Shown: piece by piece, positions 42,055 to 51,896 of the stretch | Layout: each line of letters opens with the position of its first letter | Position numbering within the stretch: position 1 is the stretch's first letter | Assembly: GCA_021847645.1 (NCBI GenBank) | Contig: JAJZQG010000025.1 | Location: 1-53,619, forward strand | Direction: 5' to 3' | Length of the DNA: 53,619 bases | Origin: Myxococcales bacterium | GTDB taxonomy: Bacteria; Myxococcota_A; Polyangia; Polyangiales; Polyangiaceae | Position numbers and translations under genes: made by a program | Notes under the pieces: generated by a model | The model's input: the letters and a program-made list of their open reading frames with translations, nothing else | Databases searched by the model: none | Told to the model about the DNA's origin: nothing

Positions 42055-44115
42055 TCAGGCGACGGCTTGCGGAGGCGGAGGCTCGTCGGGCTTGCCTGCG
42101 CTGTTGAGAGGCTTGAGCACGAGGAAGGCTCCCAGGCCGATCAGCACGAGGACGGCGAGCCAGTTGGAGCCGGCCCACTCCAACGGCGGCAGCGCGCCCT
42201 TGGTGAAGAACACGTAGCCGGCGACCAGCAGGCCCATCAGCGCCTCGCCCGCGATCAGCCCCGAGGCAACGAGCACGCCGGCATTCTCGGTGCGTGCGCG
42301 CTGCGCGTCGTTGAGCGATCGCTTCTTCGCCATCTGGTCGGTGATCCAGCGGATGATGCCGCCGATGAAGATGGCGAAGGTGGTCTCGAGGGGAAGGTAC
42401 ATGCCCACGGCAACGAGCATGGGGCTCTTGACCTTCACCATGACGAGCGCGAGGCCCATGATGATGCCGACCACGACCAGCGGCCAGGCCATTTCGCCGC
42501 CGACGATACCTTGCGAAAGGCCGGCCATCAGGCCCGCCTGCGGGGCGGGAAGAGCCCTGTCGCCGAAGCCGGTTCCGCCCTGCGCGATGTTGGCGGAGTG
42601 AAGGATGTACAGCGGGAAGAACATCGCCCCGCCCGCCACGATCACGCCCAGGATGTCGCCGACCTGCATCTTCCAAGGCGTGCCGCCCAGCAGGTGGCCG
42701 ACCTTCAGGTCCTGCAGCATCTCGCCAGCCACGGCCGACGACACGCACACCACCGACGCCACGCCCAGCACCGCCACGACGCCCGAGGAGCCGGACACGC
42801 CGATGATGACCATCAGCAGCGCGGCGATGATCAAGGTCGACAGGGTCAGGCCCGAGACGGGGTTGTTGGACGAGCCGATGGTGCCGACCAGGTTGCCGGA
42901 CACGGCGCCGAAGAAGAACCCGGTGATGGCCATGACCACGGCCGCGACCACCGATGCGACGATGTTGCCGGAGAACCAGAAGTAGACGGCGACCATCGCG
43001 AGCACGACCAGGATCAGGCCGATGCCCACGACCTTGATATTGAGGTCGCGATCGAGCCGTCCGACTTGCTCCTCGCCCTGACCGGCGCTGGGCCCGGCGG
43101 CGGTCTTCTTGAGGTCGGAGACCGATCGCTTGATGCCTGTGGCCAGGCTCTTGCGCATCTTGAAGAGCGTGTTGGCCGCGCCGACCAGCATGCCGCCGAC
43201 CGCGATGGGCCGCACGATGAACTTCCAGACCAGATCTGCCTGCCCGGCCCAATTCAGGGCCTGCGGCGCGCCGTGAGCGTCGAGCGGTGCGTGGTTGGCG
43301 ACGAACTCGGGGCCCAGCAGGTACATGAACATCGGCACGAACAGACCCCAAGCCAGCAGACCTCCGGCGAAGTTCAGCGCACCGAGCTCCGGGCCGATGA
43401 TGTAGCCCACGCCCAGATACGCGGGGCTGACGGCGGGTGCGGCGAAGGTCGCGACGCCGCCGGCCTTGAGTGTGGGCGCGGTCTTGGTGATGCCCAGGCG
43501 GATGACGCTCTTGCCGACCTCGCCCACGTTGATGATGAAGTCGCGCGAGGCGGAGAAGACCTTCAGGGCGCCCAACAGGTAGACCGCAGCGCCTGCGCCC
43601 ATTGCCACGAACAGGTTCTTGGCAGCGCCGCCGCCAGACTGCCCGGCCTTGTGAATCTCGGAGGCAGCCACCGACTCGGGGAACGGCAGGTCCGGATCGT
43701 TGACCATCACTCGCCTCAGCAGCGTCACGAAGAAGATGCCGAGCAGGCCGCCCACGATCATCAACGCGCTCGAGCGCAGGTACGCTTCGAACGTCCCGAA
43801 GTCCTTCCAGGACCCAGAGATCACGAACGCCGGGATGGTGAAGATCGCGCCGGCTGCGATCGACTCGCCGATCGATCCCACCGTCCGCGCGATGTTCTCC
43901 TCCAAGATCGATCCCTTGAGCAGCTTGAGCACGGCCATGCCGATGATCGCCGCCGGGTAGGTCGCCGCGATCGTCATGCCCGCCCGCAATCCCAGGTACG
44001 CGTTGGCCGCACCCAGGATTACCGTCATCACCAGACCGAGAAGCACCGCCGCGATCGAGAACTCCTTGAGCGTGGTCTTCTCGGCTACATAGGGTCGGAA
44101 AGGTTCTTTCGACAT
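42055..44115 (-). CDS. OPT family oligopeptide transporter
   Basis: A 686-residue inner-membrane transporter with about sixteen helices, the normal size for bacterial OPT proteins. Family segments include LGAANAYLGLRAGMTIAATYP (first 20 residues shown in part), SIGESIAAGAIFTIPAF, PFPESVAASEIHKAGQ and GDILGVIVAGGAMFFPLY. OPT proteins import small peptides or metal chelates with protons. The gene is transcribed on its own; CGGAGGACCG before the ATG is the ribosome binding site. It lies close to two peptidases (PepD and the M49-like lipoprotein), which fits peptide use. The substrate cannot be read from sequence. Confidence 0.94.
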   Translation of the reverse strand: MSKEPFRPYVAEKTTLKEFSIAAVLLGLVMTVILGAANAYLGLRAGMTIAATYPAAIIGMAVLKLLKGSILEENIARTVGSIGESIAAGAIFTIPAFVISGSWKDFGTFEAYLRSSALMIVGGLLGIFFVTLLRRVMVNDPDLPFPESVAASEIHKAGQSGGGAAKNLFVAMGAGAAVYLLGALKVFSASRDFIINVGEVGKSVIRLGITKTAPTLKAGGVATFAAPAVSPAYLGVGYIIGPELGALNFAGGLLAWGLFVPMFMYLLGPEFVANHAPLDAHGAPQALNWAGQADLVWKFIVRPIAVGGMLVGAANTLFKMRKSLATGIKRSVSDLKKTAAGPSAGQGEEQVGRLDRDLNIKVVGIGLILVVLAMVAVYFWFSGNIVASVVAAVVMAITGFFFGAVSGNLVGTIGSSNNPVSGLTLSTLIIAALLMVIIGVSGSSGVVAVLGVASVVCVSSAVAGEMLQDLKVGHLLGGTPWKMQVGDILGVIVAGGAMFFPLYILHSANIAQGGTGFGDRALPAPQAGLMAGLSQGIVGGEMAWPLVVVGIIMGLALVMVKVKSPMLVAVGMYLPLETTFAIFIGGIIRWITDQMAKKRSLNDAQRARTENAGVLVASGLIAGEALMGLLVAGYVFFTKGALPPLEWAGSNWLAVLVLIGLGAFLVLKPLNSAGKPDEPPPPQAVA

Positions 44116-44288
44116 CGGTCCTCCGCCGTCTTCAGCCCTGAGGGCGAACCCCGTGCCGTCCGCCGAAAATCCGGCCCTCGCGCGACGACAGGGCTTTCCC
44201 CCCTTAGTCTGCTTTGCCTTCGGATGGAACAGGGACCATGGACGCGTCGTGGCGCGCGCCGCGCGTTGTGCTTTACTGGGCTCCCCCC

Positions 44289-45131
44289 ATGCCCGTGTGG
44301 TCCCGTCGCAAGCTCGCGTGGCTCGTTCCGATCGGGCTCGCGCTGGCCGCCGCTCCGCCGCTCGAAATGTCCCTCGAACGCAGGCTCATCTACTTTCCGG
44401 ACCGCATCCTGGCGGACACGCCTGCGCAAGACCACCTGGGCTACGAGGACGTCTGGGCCACCACCTCCGACGGCATCCGCGTGCACGGCTGGGCCATGCC
44501 CCCAGCCGGCCGTGACGCCGCCTGGCTTCTGTACAGCCACGGCAATGGCGGCAACGTCTCTCTTCGTCCCGCTGGCGTGGCGCCCCTGGTGCACCGAGGC
44601 CTGGGCGTCCTGCTGTACGACTATCGCGGCTACGGACGAAGCGAGGGACGCCCGTCCGAGCAGGGCACGTATGCCGACGGCGAGGCGATGCTCGCCGAGG
44701 CCATTCGTCGGGCTGGAGATGCGCGACGGGTGGTGCTGTACGGCGAGTCGCTGGGCGGAGGAGTCAGCTACGAGCTGGCGCGGCGTCATCCCGAGCTGTG
44801 CGGCTTGATCACGATCTCGACCTTCACGAGCATTCCGGACATGGTCCGGGTGCTGTACCCGATTCCCGGGCTTTCGTGGCTGGTCCGCACGCGCTACGAC
44901 AACCTCGCCAAGGCCCGCGACATCAGAGTCCCCAGACTGGTAATACATGGCACGGACGACGAGCTCGTGCCCTTCCGCATGGGAGAGGCCTTGCGCGATG
45001 CGACCTCGCCCCCGGCCGAGTTTCTCGCCATCCGCGGCGCTCACCACAACGACACGTTCTCCACGGGCGGCGACGAATACTACGACGCCGTCCAGCGTTT
45101 CGTCGGCAACTGCCTTGTTTCGCGCCGCTGA
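44289..45131 (+). CDS. Membrane-anchored alpha/beta hydrolase (S33-like)
   Basis: A 280-residue serine hydrolase with an N-terminal signal anchor (residues 8-25). The fold markers are YSHGNGGNV (82-90, oxyanion region), YDYRGYGRSEG, the nucleophile Ser154 in YGESLGGG, the acid Asp223 or Asp224 in IHGTDDELVP, and His252 or His253 in RGAHHND. It resembles the ABHD12/13 and YsxX-like hydrolase group acting on lipids or esters. ATG 44289 was preferred over 44238 because the anchor begins right after it. It is followed after 25 bases by a MATE transporter. Substrate unknown. Confidence 0.92.
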   Translation: MPVWSRRKLAWLVPIGLALAAAPPLEMSLERRLIYFPDRILADTPAQDHLGYEDVWATTSDGIRVHGWAMPPAGRDAAWLLYSHGNGGNVSLRPAGVAPLVHRGLGVLLYDYRGYGRSEGRPSEQGTYADGEAMLAEAIRRAGDARRVVLYGESLGGGVSYELARRHPELCGLITISTFTSIPDMVRVLYPIPGLSWLVRTRYDNLAKARDIRVPRLVIHGTDDELVPFRMGEALRDATSPPAEFLAIRGAHHNDTFSTGGDEYYDAVQRFVGNCLVSRR

Positions 45132-45156
45132 ACGCGGCATCGCCCCGGCTCGGCCC

Positions 45157-46539
45157 ATGCCCGATTCCCTTCACGGCTTTCGCGTCCACGCACGCTCCGG
45201 ATCCATCCGCGAGGTCGCCGTGCTGGCCGCTCCTCTCGTAATCGCCAGCCTCAGCCAGTCGTTCATGTGGGTCGTCGACACCTTCCTGATGGGGCGCGTC
45301 GGTACCGCGGAGCAGGGCGCGGTGGGTCTCGGAGGCGTGCTGTGGTGGAGCGTGCTGTGCCTGTTCGCAGGCACCATGACCGTCACCGGCATCCTCGTCG
45401 CCCAGGACTACGGCGCGCGCAAGCCCGACCTCGCGCTCAACGTGCGAGCCGGCCTTCTGCTGGTGCTGCCCATGTCCCTGATCGTGCTGGCCCTGCGCGG
45501 CGCGGTGCCCATCGGCTTGCGCGCCATGCACGTGACCGACGCGGTGCGCCCCTACGCCCAGACCTACATTGATGTGCGGATGCTCGCGGCGCCCCTGGTG
45601 CTCACCTCGTTCGTGCTCACCAGCTACCTGCGCGGCATCGGCAACACGCTCACGCCGATGATCGTGTCGCTGATCGCCAACGTGGCCAACGCGCTGCTCG
45701 CGGTGGTCCTGATCTTCGGCCTGTTCGGCCTGACGCCCAGGGGTGTGGCCGGCGCGGCCATCGCCACGGTGCTCGCGTCGTCGATCGAGTGCGCGCTGTA
45801 CATCGGTGCCTACTTCTTCGGCCGCGCATCGCGCGCCCACGGCTCGCGCACGTGGTCTTTCCCCCCGCCTCGGGTCTTGCGAAAGTTCCTGGTCGCCGGC
45901 CTGCCCATCGGCCTGGCCTGGCTGTTCGAGGCCGTGGCGTGGACCTCTTTCTCCGTCTACTCCGGCACGCGTCCTGCCGACGAGCTGGCCGCGCACGCGA
46001 TCCTGTTCCAGGTCACCGGCCTGTGCTTCATGCCCGCCGCTGCGCTCGGCAACGCCGCAGCGACCCTCGTAGGCCAGTACATGGGCGCGCGACGCCGCGA
46101 CCTGGCGCGACGCAGCGCGTTCAGCGCCCTGGCGGTGGGCATGGCCTACATGAGCGTCGTGAGCGTGGCGCTCGCGGCGTTCCGCATTCCGCTGATGCGC
46201 GCGTTCAACCCCACACCGGAGGTGGTGGCGCTCGGCGGCTCGATCGCACTGATCGCCGCGCTCTACCAGCCATTCGACGGATTCGGGATCGTCGTGCAAG
46301 GGGTATTGCGCGGCGCCGGCCACACGGCGATCCCCACGGCCGTGATGTTGGCTTCCGGCCTGTTCGTGTTCATCCCCCTGGTCTGGCTGCTGGGCGAACA
46401 CGAAGGCATGGGCATCCGCGGCGCCTGGCTCGCCGCCCTCGCCCACGTCGTGGTGGTCAGTGCGCTGCTGGGCTTGGCTGTCTTGCGCTCCAAACCCTGC
46501 GCACGAGAATCGCCCGGCGCCGCCCCGTCCCACGCGTGA
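45157..46539 (+). CDS. MATE family multidrug/cation antiporter
   Basis: A 460-residue transporter with twelve predicted transmembrane helices arranged as two similar halves. Typical segments: SIREVAVLAAPLVIASLSQS and MWVVDTFLMGRVG at the start of the N-half, YLRGIGNTLTPMIVSLIANV, then GLPIGLAWLFEAVAWT opening the C-half and QGVLRGAGHTAIPTAV near its end. MATE proteins export drugs or metabolites in exchange for H+ or Na+. The ATG at 45157 is 25 bases after the hydrolase stop, so they probably share a transcript. The exported compound is unknown. Confidence 0.93.
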   Translation: MPDSLHGFRVHARSGSIREVAVLAAPLVIASLSQSFMWVVDTFLMGRVGTAEQGAVGLGGVLWWSVLCLFAGTMTVTGILVAQDYGARKPDLALNVRAGLLLVLPMSLIVLALRGAVPIGLRAMHVTDAVRPYAQTYIDVRMLAAPLVLTSFVLTSYLRGIGNTLTPMIVSLIANVANALLAVVLIFGLFGLTPRGVAGAAIATVLASSIECALYIGAYFFGRASRAHGSRTWSFPPPRVLRKFLVAGLPIGLAWLFEAVAWTSFSVYSGTRPADELAAHAILFQVTGLCFMPAAALGNAAATLVGQYMGARRRDLARRSAFSALAVGMAYMSVVSVALAAFRIPLMRAFNPTPEVVALGGSIALIAALYQPFDGFGIVVQGVLRGAGHTAIPTAVMLASGLFVFIPLVWLLGEHEGMGIRGAWLAALAHVVVVSALLGLAVLRSKPCARESPGAAPSHA

Positions 46540-46604
46540 GCGCTGTCCGCCATCCACCCCATCTGCCTCTCGATCCCCGCACCGATTTCCGCTACCACGC
46601 CGCC

Positions 46605-49583
46605 ATGACCGTTCGCATCGAGGTCGGCTATCGCGCTGGCGTGCAGGATCCGCGCGGGCTCGCAACGCTCGACACCATCCGCTCGTTCCTCGGCATCCCC
46701 GCCACCAACGTCCGAAGCTTCGACGTCTACCTGGTCGACGCCGCCCTTTCCGAACAGGAGGCCGAGGCCGTGCGCCGCCACGTCACCGACCCGGTCACCC
46801 AGCGCAGCGCCCTCGATCGCCTCGCTCCCGAGCCCTTCGACTTCGTCATCGCCGTCGGCTTCCGCCCCGGCGTCACCGACGCCGTCGGCAAGAGCGCCCT
46901 GGCCCTGGTGCGCGACCTGCTCGCGCGACCCCTCGAGCCCCAGGCCGCCGTCTATACCTCGCGCCTGTACTTCGTCTCGGGCGTGGACCGCCAGCAGGCA
47001 ACCGCGATCTCCGAAGGCCTGCTCGCCAACGCCCTCATCGAGCGCTTCGAGATCGCAGACCGCGACCAGTACCTCGCCTCGCCGCCCGATACGAGCGTGC
47101 CCGCCATCCGCACCTCCCATGTGCCGTCCGTGCAGAGCATCGACCTGTCCGGCGACGACGAGGCTCTCGTGCGGATCTCGCGCGAGCGCATCCTGTCCCT
47201 CGGGCTCGACGAGATGAGGGCGATCCGCGACTTCTTTGCGCGGCCAGAGGTCACGGCCAGGCGAGCGCAGCTGTCGCTGACGCGCGATCCGACGGACGTG
47301 GAGCTCGAGTGCCTGGCTCAGACCTGGAGCGAGCACTGCAAGCACAAGATCTTCAACGCGACGATCGAGTACAGAGAGCCCGGCCGGGAGCCTGTCACCT
47401 TCACGTCGCTGTTCAAGACCCACATTCGCGACGCCACCGAGCGCATTCGCCAGCAGCAGCTCGAGCAGCGCGGCTCCAGCTGGCTCGTGTCGGTATTCCA
47501 CGACAACGCCGGTGTCGTGGCGTTCGACGACGCCGTGCATGTGGTCTACAAGGTCGAGACGCACAACTCGCCTTCCGCCCTCGATCCGTACGGCGGGGCG
47601 ATGACCGGCATCGTGGGTGTCAACCGCGACCCGTTCGGCACCGGGCTGGGTGCCGACCTGCTCTACAACGTATGGGGCTATTGCTTCGCCGACCCGCACC
47701 ACGACGGTCCGGTGCCCCGCGGGCTGATGCACCCTCGACGCATCCGCGACGGCGTGCACCGCGGCGTGATCGAGGGCGGCAACCAGTCCGGTATTCCCTA
47801 CGGTCGTGGTTGGGAGATCTTCGACGAGCGGTTCCTCGGCAAGCCGCTCGTGTTCTGCGGCACGGTCGGACGCATGCCCGTGACCTCGGCCGGGCGCCCC
47901 ACCCACACCAAGGCCGCGCGTCCGGGCGACCGCATCGTCATGTGCGGCGGGCGCATCGGCAAGGATGGCATCCACGGCGCCACGTTCTCATCGGCCGGCC
48001 TCGACGAGTCCTCGCCGGTGCAGGCCGTGCAGATCGGCGATCCGATCACGCAGAAGAAGATGTTCGACTTCCTGCTCGAGGCTCGCGAGCAGGGCCTGTA
48101 CGACGCCATCACGGACAACGGCGCCGGCGGGCTCAGCTCGTCGGTCGGCGAGCTGTGCACCTCGTCGGGCGGCGCGCGGCTCGACCTGTCCCGCGCTCCT
48201 CTCAAGTACGCGGGCCTCGACCCCTGGGAGATCCTCATCTCCGAGGCCCAGGAGCGCATGACCTTGGCCGTCGCCCCCGACAAGCTGCCCGCCCTGCTTC
48301 GCCTGGCCCAGCGCCGCGAGGTCGAAGCCACCGACCTCGGCGAGTTCACCGACTCCGGCGAGCTGCTCGTGACCTACGGCGATCGCACGGTCGCTTCCCT
48401 GCCCCTGGACTTCCTGCACGAAGGGCTTCCCGCCCTGCACTTGACGGCCACGTGGTCGCCTCCCCTGCACCCCGATCCGGTGCTGCCGCCGGACCTCGAC
48501 CACGGCGCCCTTCTCGAGGCCCTGCTGCGCAACCCCAATCTCGCCTCCAACGAGAAGAAGAGCAGGCACTACGACCACGAGGTCAAGGGCCTCACCGTCG
48601 TGCGCCCCTTCGTCGGCGCGAGCAACGACATGCCCTCCGACGCGTCCGTGTTCCTGGTGCGCCACGGCAGCCGCGAGGGTGTCGTGCTGTCCGAGGGCAT
48701 CAATCCCTTCTTGTCCGACATCGATACGCGATGGATGACCGCGTCGGTCATCGACGAGGCGGTTCGCAAGGCGGTGGGCGCAGGCGGACGTCTCGACCAC
48801 ATGGCCGGACTGGACAATTATTGCTGGCCAGACCCGGTTCGCAGCGACAAGACCCCCGACGGCGAATACAAGCTCGCGCAGCTCGTCAGGTCCACGGCCG
48901 CCCTTTCCGAGTTCTGCCAGGCGTACGGAGTCCCCTGCATCTCCGGCAAGGACTCGATGAAGAACGACTCGACCATGGGAGGCGTGAAGATATCGATACC
49001 GCCCACATTGCTGTTCAGCGTGGTGGCGAAGATCGAGGAGGTGACCCTGGCTGTTACCATGGATGTCAAGCAGCCCGGCGCCCTGGTCTACCTGCTCGGC
49101 GTGACGCGCGACGAGCTGGGCGCATCGGCCCTCTACCGGCATCTGGGCGCCATCGGAACCAGCGTGCCCCGGCTCGACCCGTCGGAGACGATACCGCTCT
49201 ACCAGGCCGTGCAGCGGGCGATTCGCGAGCAGTTGCTCGAGTCGTGTCATGCCCCGACGCGCGGAGGGCTGGCCGTGGCCTTGGCTCGCACGGCCATGGG
49301 CGGCGAGCTGGGAATCGACGTGGACCTGGACCTGGATCCCCACGCGCGCGCGCTGGACACGGCCGCCGCGCTGTTCGCCGAATCCAACGGCCGGTTCGTG
49401 GTGACCCTGGCCCCGGACAAGTCCGCAGCGTTCGAAGCGTGCCTGGCAGGATGCGCCTTCGCCAGGATCGGCACCGTGACCGCGGCTCGCAGCTTGCGCG
49501 TCCGCCACGGTAGCGCGCTATCTATCGACGCCGACCTGAGGCGATTGAAGGCCGCTTGGAAGGAGACCCTCGATGCCGTCTGA
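46605..49583 (+). CDS. purL: FGAM synthase PurL with fused PurS-like N-terminus
   Basis: Fourth step of purine synthesis: FGAR, glutamine and ATP to FGAM. The 992-residue chain begins with two PurS-like alpha/beta units (about 1-75 and 85-155: TVRIEVGYRAGVQDPRG and DFVIAVGFRPGVTDAVG), then the synthase core with QTWSEHCKHKIFNA, KVETHNSPSALDPYGGA, DNGAGGLSSSVGE and CISGKDSMKND. Unlike the large single-chain PurL it has no glutaminase domain; that is the separate purQ gene, which overlaps its end by 11 bases. No stand-alone purS is seen. The frame is open far upstream into the MATE gene, but homology sets the start at 46605. Confidence 0.97.
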   Translation: MTVRIEVGYRAGVQDPRGLATLDTIRSFLGIPATNVRSFDVYLVDAALSEQEAEAVRRHVTDPVTQRSALDRLAPEPFDFVIAVGFRPGVTDAVGKSALALVRDLLARPLEPQAAVYTSRLYFVSGVDRQQATAISEGLLANALIERFEIADRDQYLASPPDTSVPAIRTSHVPSVQSIDLSGDDEALVRISRERILSLGLDEMRAIRDFFARPEVTARRAQLSLTRDPTDVELECLAQTWSEHCKHKIFNATIEYREPGREPVTFTSLFKTHIRDATERIRQQQLEQRGSSWLVSVFHDNAGVVAFDDAVHVVYKVETHNSPSALDPYGGAMTGIVGVNRDPFGTGLGADLLYNVWGYCFADPHHDGPVPRGLMHPRRIRDGVHRGVIEGGNQSGIPYGRGWEIFDERFLGKPLVFCGTVGRMPVTSAGRPTHTKAARPGDRIVMCGGRIGKDGIHGATFSSAGLDESSPVQAVQIGDPITQKKMFDFLLEAREQGLYDAITDNGAGGLSSSVGELCTSSGGARLDLSRAPLKYAGLDPWEILISEAQERMTLAVAPDKLPALLRLAQRREVEATDLGEFTDSGELLVTYGDRTVASLPLDFLHEGLPALHLTATWSPPLHPDPVLPPDLDHGALLEALLRNPNLASNEKKSRHYDHEVKGLTVVRPFVGASNDMPSDASVFLVRHGSREGVVLSEGINPFLSDIDTRWMTASVIDEAVRKAVGAGGRLDHMAGLDNYCWPDPVRSDKTPDGEYKLAQLVRSTAALSEFCQAYGVPCISGKDSMKNDSTMGGVKISIPPTLLFSVVAKIEEVTLAVTMDVKQPGALVYLLGVTRDELGASALYRHLGAIGTSVPRLDPSETIPLYQAVQRAIREQLLESCHAPTRGGLAVALARTAMGGELGIDVDLDLDPHARALDTAAALFAESNGRFVVTLAPDKSAAFEACLAGCAFARIGTVTAARSLRVRHGSALSIDADLRRLKAAWKETLDAV

Positions 49584-50427
49584 GCTCGAATCCGCTCGCA
49601 CGCAGGTCCGCACGCTCGTGGTCACGGGACTGGGCCTCAACTGCGAGGAAGAAACGGCGCAGGGGTTCCGCATGTGCGGCGCGCACGTCGATCTCGTGCA
49701 CCTGGGCGACCTGCTCGACGATCCCCGCGGCCGCCGATTGTCCGACTATCATATCCTGTCGCTCGTCGGGGGCTTCGCCTTTGGCGATCACATCGCCGCC
49801 GGCGTGGTCTACGCCAACCGCCTGCGCTACCGGGCCCTCGATTCCCTGCTGCGGTTCGTCGATGACGGCGGGCTAGTCCTGGGCATCTGCAACGGCTTCC
49901 AGACCATGGTCAAGCTCGGCCTGGTTCCCGCGCTCGACGGCCGCTATGCCACCCAGCAAGCCACGCTCGCCGCCAACGATCGCCTTGGATACCGCGATGC
50001 CTGGATCACCGTGCGCGCCGAACCCCGCTCGCCCTGCGTCTGGACCCGCGGCTTCGACCTGATGGATCTTCCGTCGCGCCACGGTGAAGGCAAGTTCATC
50101 GCCGAGAGCCCCGAGGTGCTCGCCCGAATCGAGGCCGAGCACCTGGTGGCGCTTCGTTACGTCGACGATCGGGGCCAGCCGACCCAGGCATGGCCGGCCA
50201 ACCCGAGCGGCTCGACGAACGCGATCGCTGGCATCTGCGATCCGTCGGGACGCCTGCTGGGCCTGATGCCTCATCCGGACGCTTTTCTGTACGGATTCAG
50301 CCACCCGTCCTGGCCCCGACGCAAGCTTCGCGGTAGTCTGCCCGCGCAAGGCGACGGCGTGCGGATTTTCCAGAACGGAGTCGACCACGTCGCTCGCAAG
50401 CTGTCCGGGTCCAGAGAGACCGTGTGA
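49573..50427 (+). CDS. purQ: FGAM synthase glutaminase subunit PurQ
   Basis: A class I glutamine amidotransferase that supplies ammonia to PurL. The 284-residue protein has the nucleophile Cys106 in VLGICNGFQTMV and His234 in MPHPDAFLYGF. The third residue of the triad is Asp236 where most PurQ have Glu, a conservative change. It is longer than the 220-230 residues of Bacillus-type PurQ, as usual for partners of the large-N-terminus PurL. GAAGGAG is eight bases before the ATG, inside the end of purL. The 11-base overlap indicates coupled translation and equal amounts. Confidence 0.96.
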   Translation: MPSELESARTQVRTLVVTGLGLNCEEETAQGFRMCGAHVDLVHLGDLLDDPRGRRLSDYHILSLVGGFAFGDHIAAGVVYANRLRYRALDSLLRFVDDGGLVLGICNGFQTMVKLGLVPALDGRYATQQATLAANDRLGYRDAWITVRAEPRSPCVWTRGFDLMDLPSRHGEGKFIAESPEVLARIEAEHLVALRYVDDRGQPTQAWPANPSGSTNAIAGICDPSGRLLGLMPHPDAFLYGFSHPSWPRRKLRGSLPAQGDGVRIFQNGVDHVARKLSGSRETV

Positions 50428-50482
50428 GACTGGCGATGAGCAACAGCTTCGTTGTGCGACGGCACCAGCCGGGGATCCCGGA

Positions 50483-51790
50483 ATGCTGATCTTCGAATAC
50501 CCATTCAAGGACTTCCTGGCCCTCGACCGCGCGGTCGGCCAGGGCGAGTTGCAGGGCGTGGTGGCCTGGGCCCTGTCCTACCGCCGCTTCCCCATCGTGG
50601 ACCTGGCCGTGCGCACCCTCGGCCCCGATGAGTCTCGCGTCGAGCTGCGCCTCGTGACCGAGGACGGCCAGATCGCGTCGGTCCTTCCCTTCGAGGTCGG
50701 CGCCTGGGACGAGCTGGACGCGGACGCCAGGGAGACGCTGGCCTTCTACGCACGCCCCGGGGCAGAGCGCGACATCGCCGTGCGCTGGGTGGCGCGGGGT
50801 GAGTCCTCCGGCGACCTCGAGGCCACCAGGGCCGCCTGGGACTACTTGGCTTTCCGATACCTGTCCACGTGGGAGCGTGACGACGACGGCTCGGAAGAGC
50901 CTTCCCGGGCCGCCGACTCGCTGGCGGCCGAGCACACCGAGACGCGCAGCTCGTTCGCCCCCAAGGCCACGGGCGCCGACATCGAGGTGACTCAGGCCTC
51001 GCACTCCATTTGTTTGCTCGCCAGCTCCGCGGTCGAGCAGGCCGCCGTCGGCCGTGCCGTCTTCGGCGTCGAAGCCGAAACCATCAAGCACATCACGCGC
51101 TGGACCGTCGTCGACGTCGACGCCGACGACCAGCTGCTGGTCGTGCGCGAGACGCGGCGGCGCGGTGACGGCTCCACGCCCGCCGGCCCGCTGGTTGCGT
51201 GGTTCGCTCCCTCATGGACGCGAGACGTGAGGCGCATGCTCGAGGACGCCGAAGAGGTGGCGGAAGTCGACAGTCTGCTCGGTGCGGGCCTGCGGGCACC
51301 CATCGCCGGCGGTTCCGGCCGTGCGCGGTTGCACGCGGCCCACGGACGAGGCCGGGAAATCGAGCTCGGCGCCCTGCCCCCCACGCTGCTCGATCGCGCG
51401 CCGGCCGTAGCGAGGGATATCGCACGGACCATCCACGCGGCACTGAGATCCTTATCCGGTGCCGATGCCGCGTCGGACAGCCTGCTGCCCGACGGGTTCA
51501 ACGCCGACACCTTCGCGCCGCGACGCGCCGCGCGCGTTTTCTCCTCCAGCGACCTGCCCGATGCGCTGTGCGGGTATCGCGTCGCCGGGCCGATTCTGTG
51601 CCACGGGGCCGAGCGTCTTCTGATCCTGGAATGGACGGTGCGACAAGCCGAAGACGCCGCGGCTGGAGAGTTGCTCGCGAGCGGCGCGGGCGAGATTCGC
51701 TCCTATCTGGTGGCATCCACCCATGCAGCGGAGGAAATCGCCGCGCTACGCAACCTTCAGGGCGCGTTCGCACTCGACCATCCCGCCTGA
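50483..51790 (+). CDS. Hypothetical protein downstream of purQ
   Basis: A 435-residue soluble protein that I do not recognise. The N-terminal 140 residues are alpha/beta (MLIFEYPFKDFLALDRAVGQ). The middle has HITRWTVVDVDADDQLLVV and PLVAWFAPSWTRDVRRML; the C-terminus has SYLVASTHAAEEIAALRN. No signal peptide or transmembrane segment is evident. Codon pattern is like its neighbours. It starts 55 bases after purQ and could be co-transcribed. Nothing in the sequence ties it to purine metabolism. Confidence 0.7.
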   Translation: MLIFEYPFKDFLALDRAVGQGELQGVVAWALSYRRFPIVDLAVRTLGPDESRVELRLVTEDGQIASVLPFEVGAWDELDADARETLAFYARPGAERDIAVRWVARGESSGDLEATRAAWDYLAFRYLSTWERDDDGSEEPSRAADSLAAEHTETRSSFAPKATGADIEVTQASHSICLLASSAVEQAAVGRAVFGVEAETIKHITRWTVVDVDADDQLLVVRETRRRGDGSTPAGPLVAWFAPSWTRDVRRMLEDAEEVAEVDSLLGAGLRAPIAGGSGRARLHAAHGRGREIELGALPPTLLDRAPAVARDIARTIHAALRSLSGADAASDSLLPDGFNADTFAPRRAARVFSSSDLPDALCGYRVAGPILCHGAERLLILEWTVRQAEDAAAGELLASGAGEIRSYLVASTHAAEEIAALRNLQGAFALDHPA

Positions 51791-51896
51791 CCTCACGATT
51801 GCCTTCTCGTGCCCCTGTCCGCTGCCCCGTACGACGGAATCTGCGTTGGCCCTGGACACGGCGCCGTGCTATCCAGGGTGGCGCTTTCAGGTCCCC

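Noticed and set aside
42067..44808. Very long open frame (over 900 codons) antisense to the OPT transporter
   Set aside because: Composition is Asp/Glu/His/Arg/Gly-heavy without recognisable motifs. The opposite strand encodes a full OPT protein; the frame is open only because of high GC.
45789..46604. N-terminal extension of purL into the MATE gene
   Set aside because: The frame is open, but the residues are Arg/Pro-rich shadow sequence, and PurS-like homology begins at 46605.
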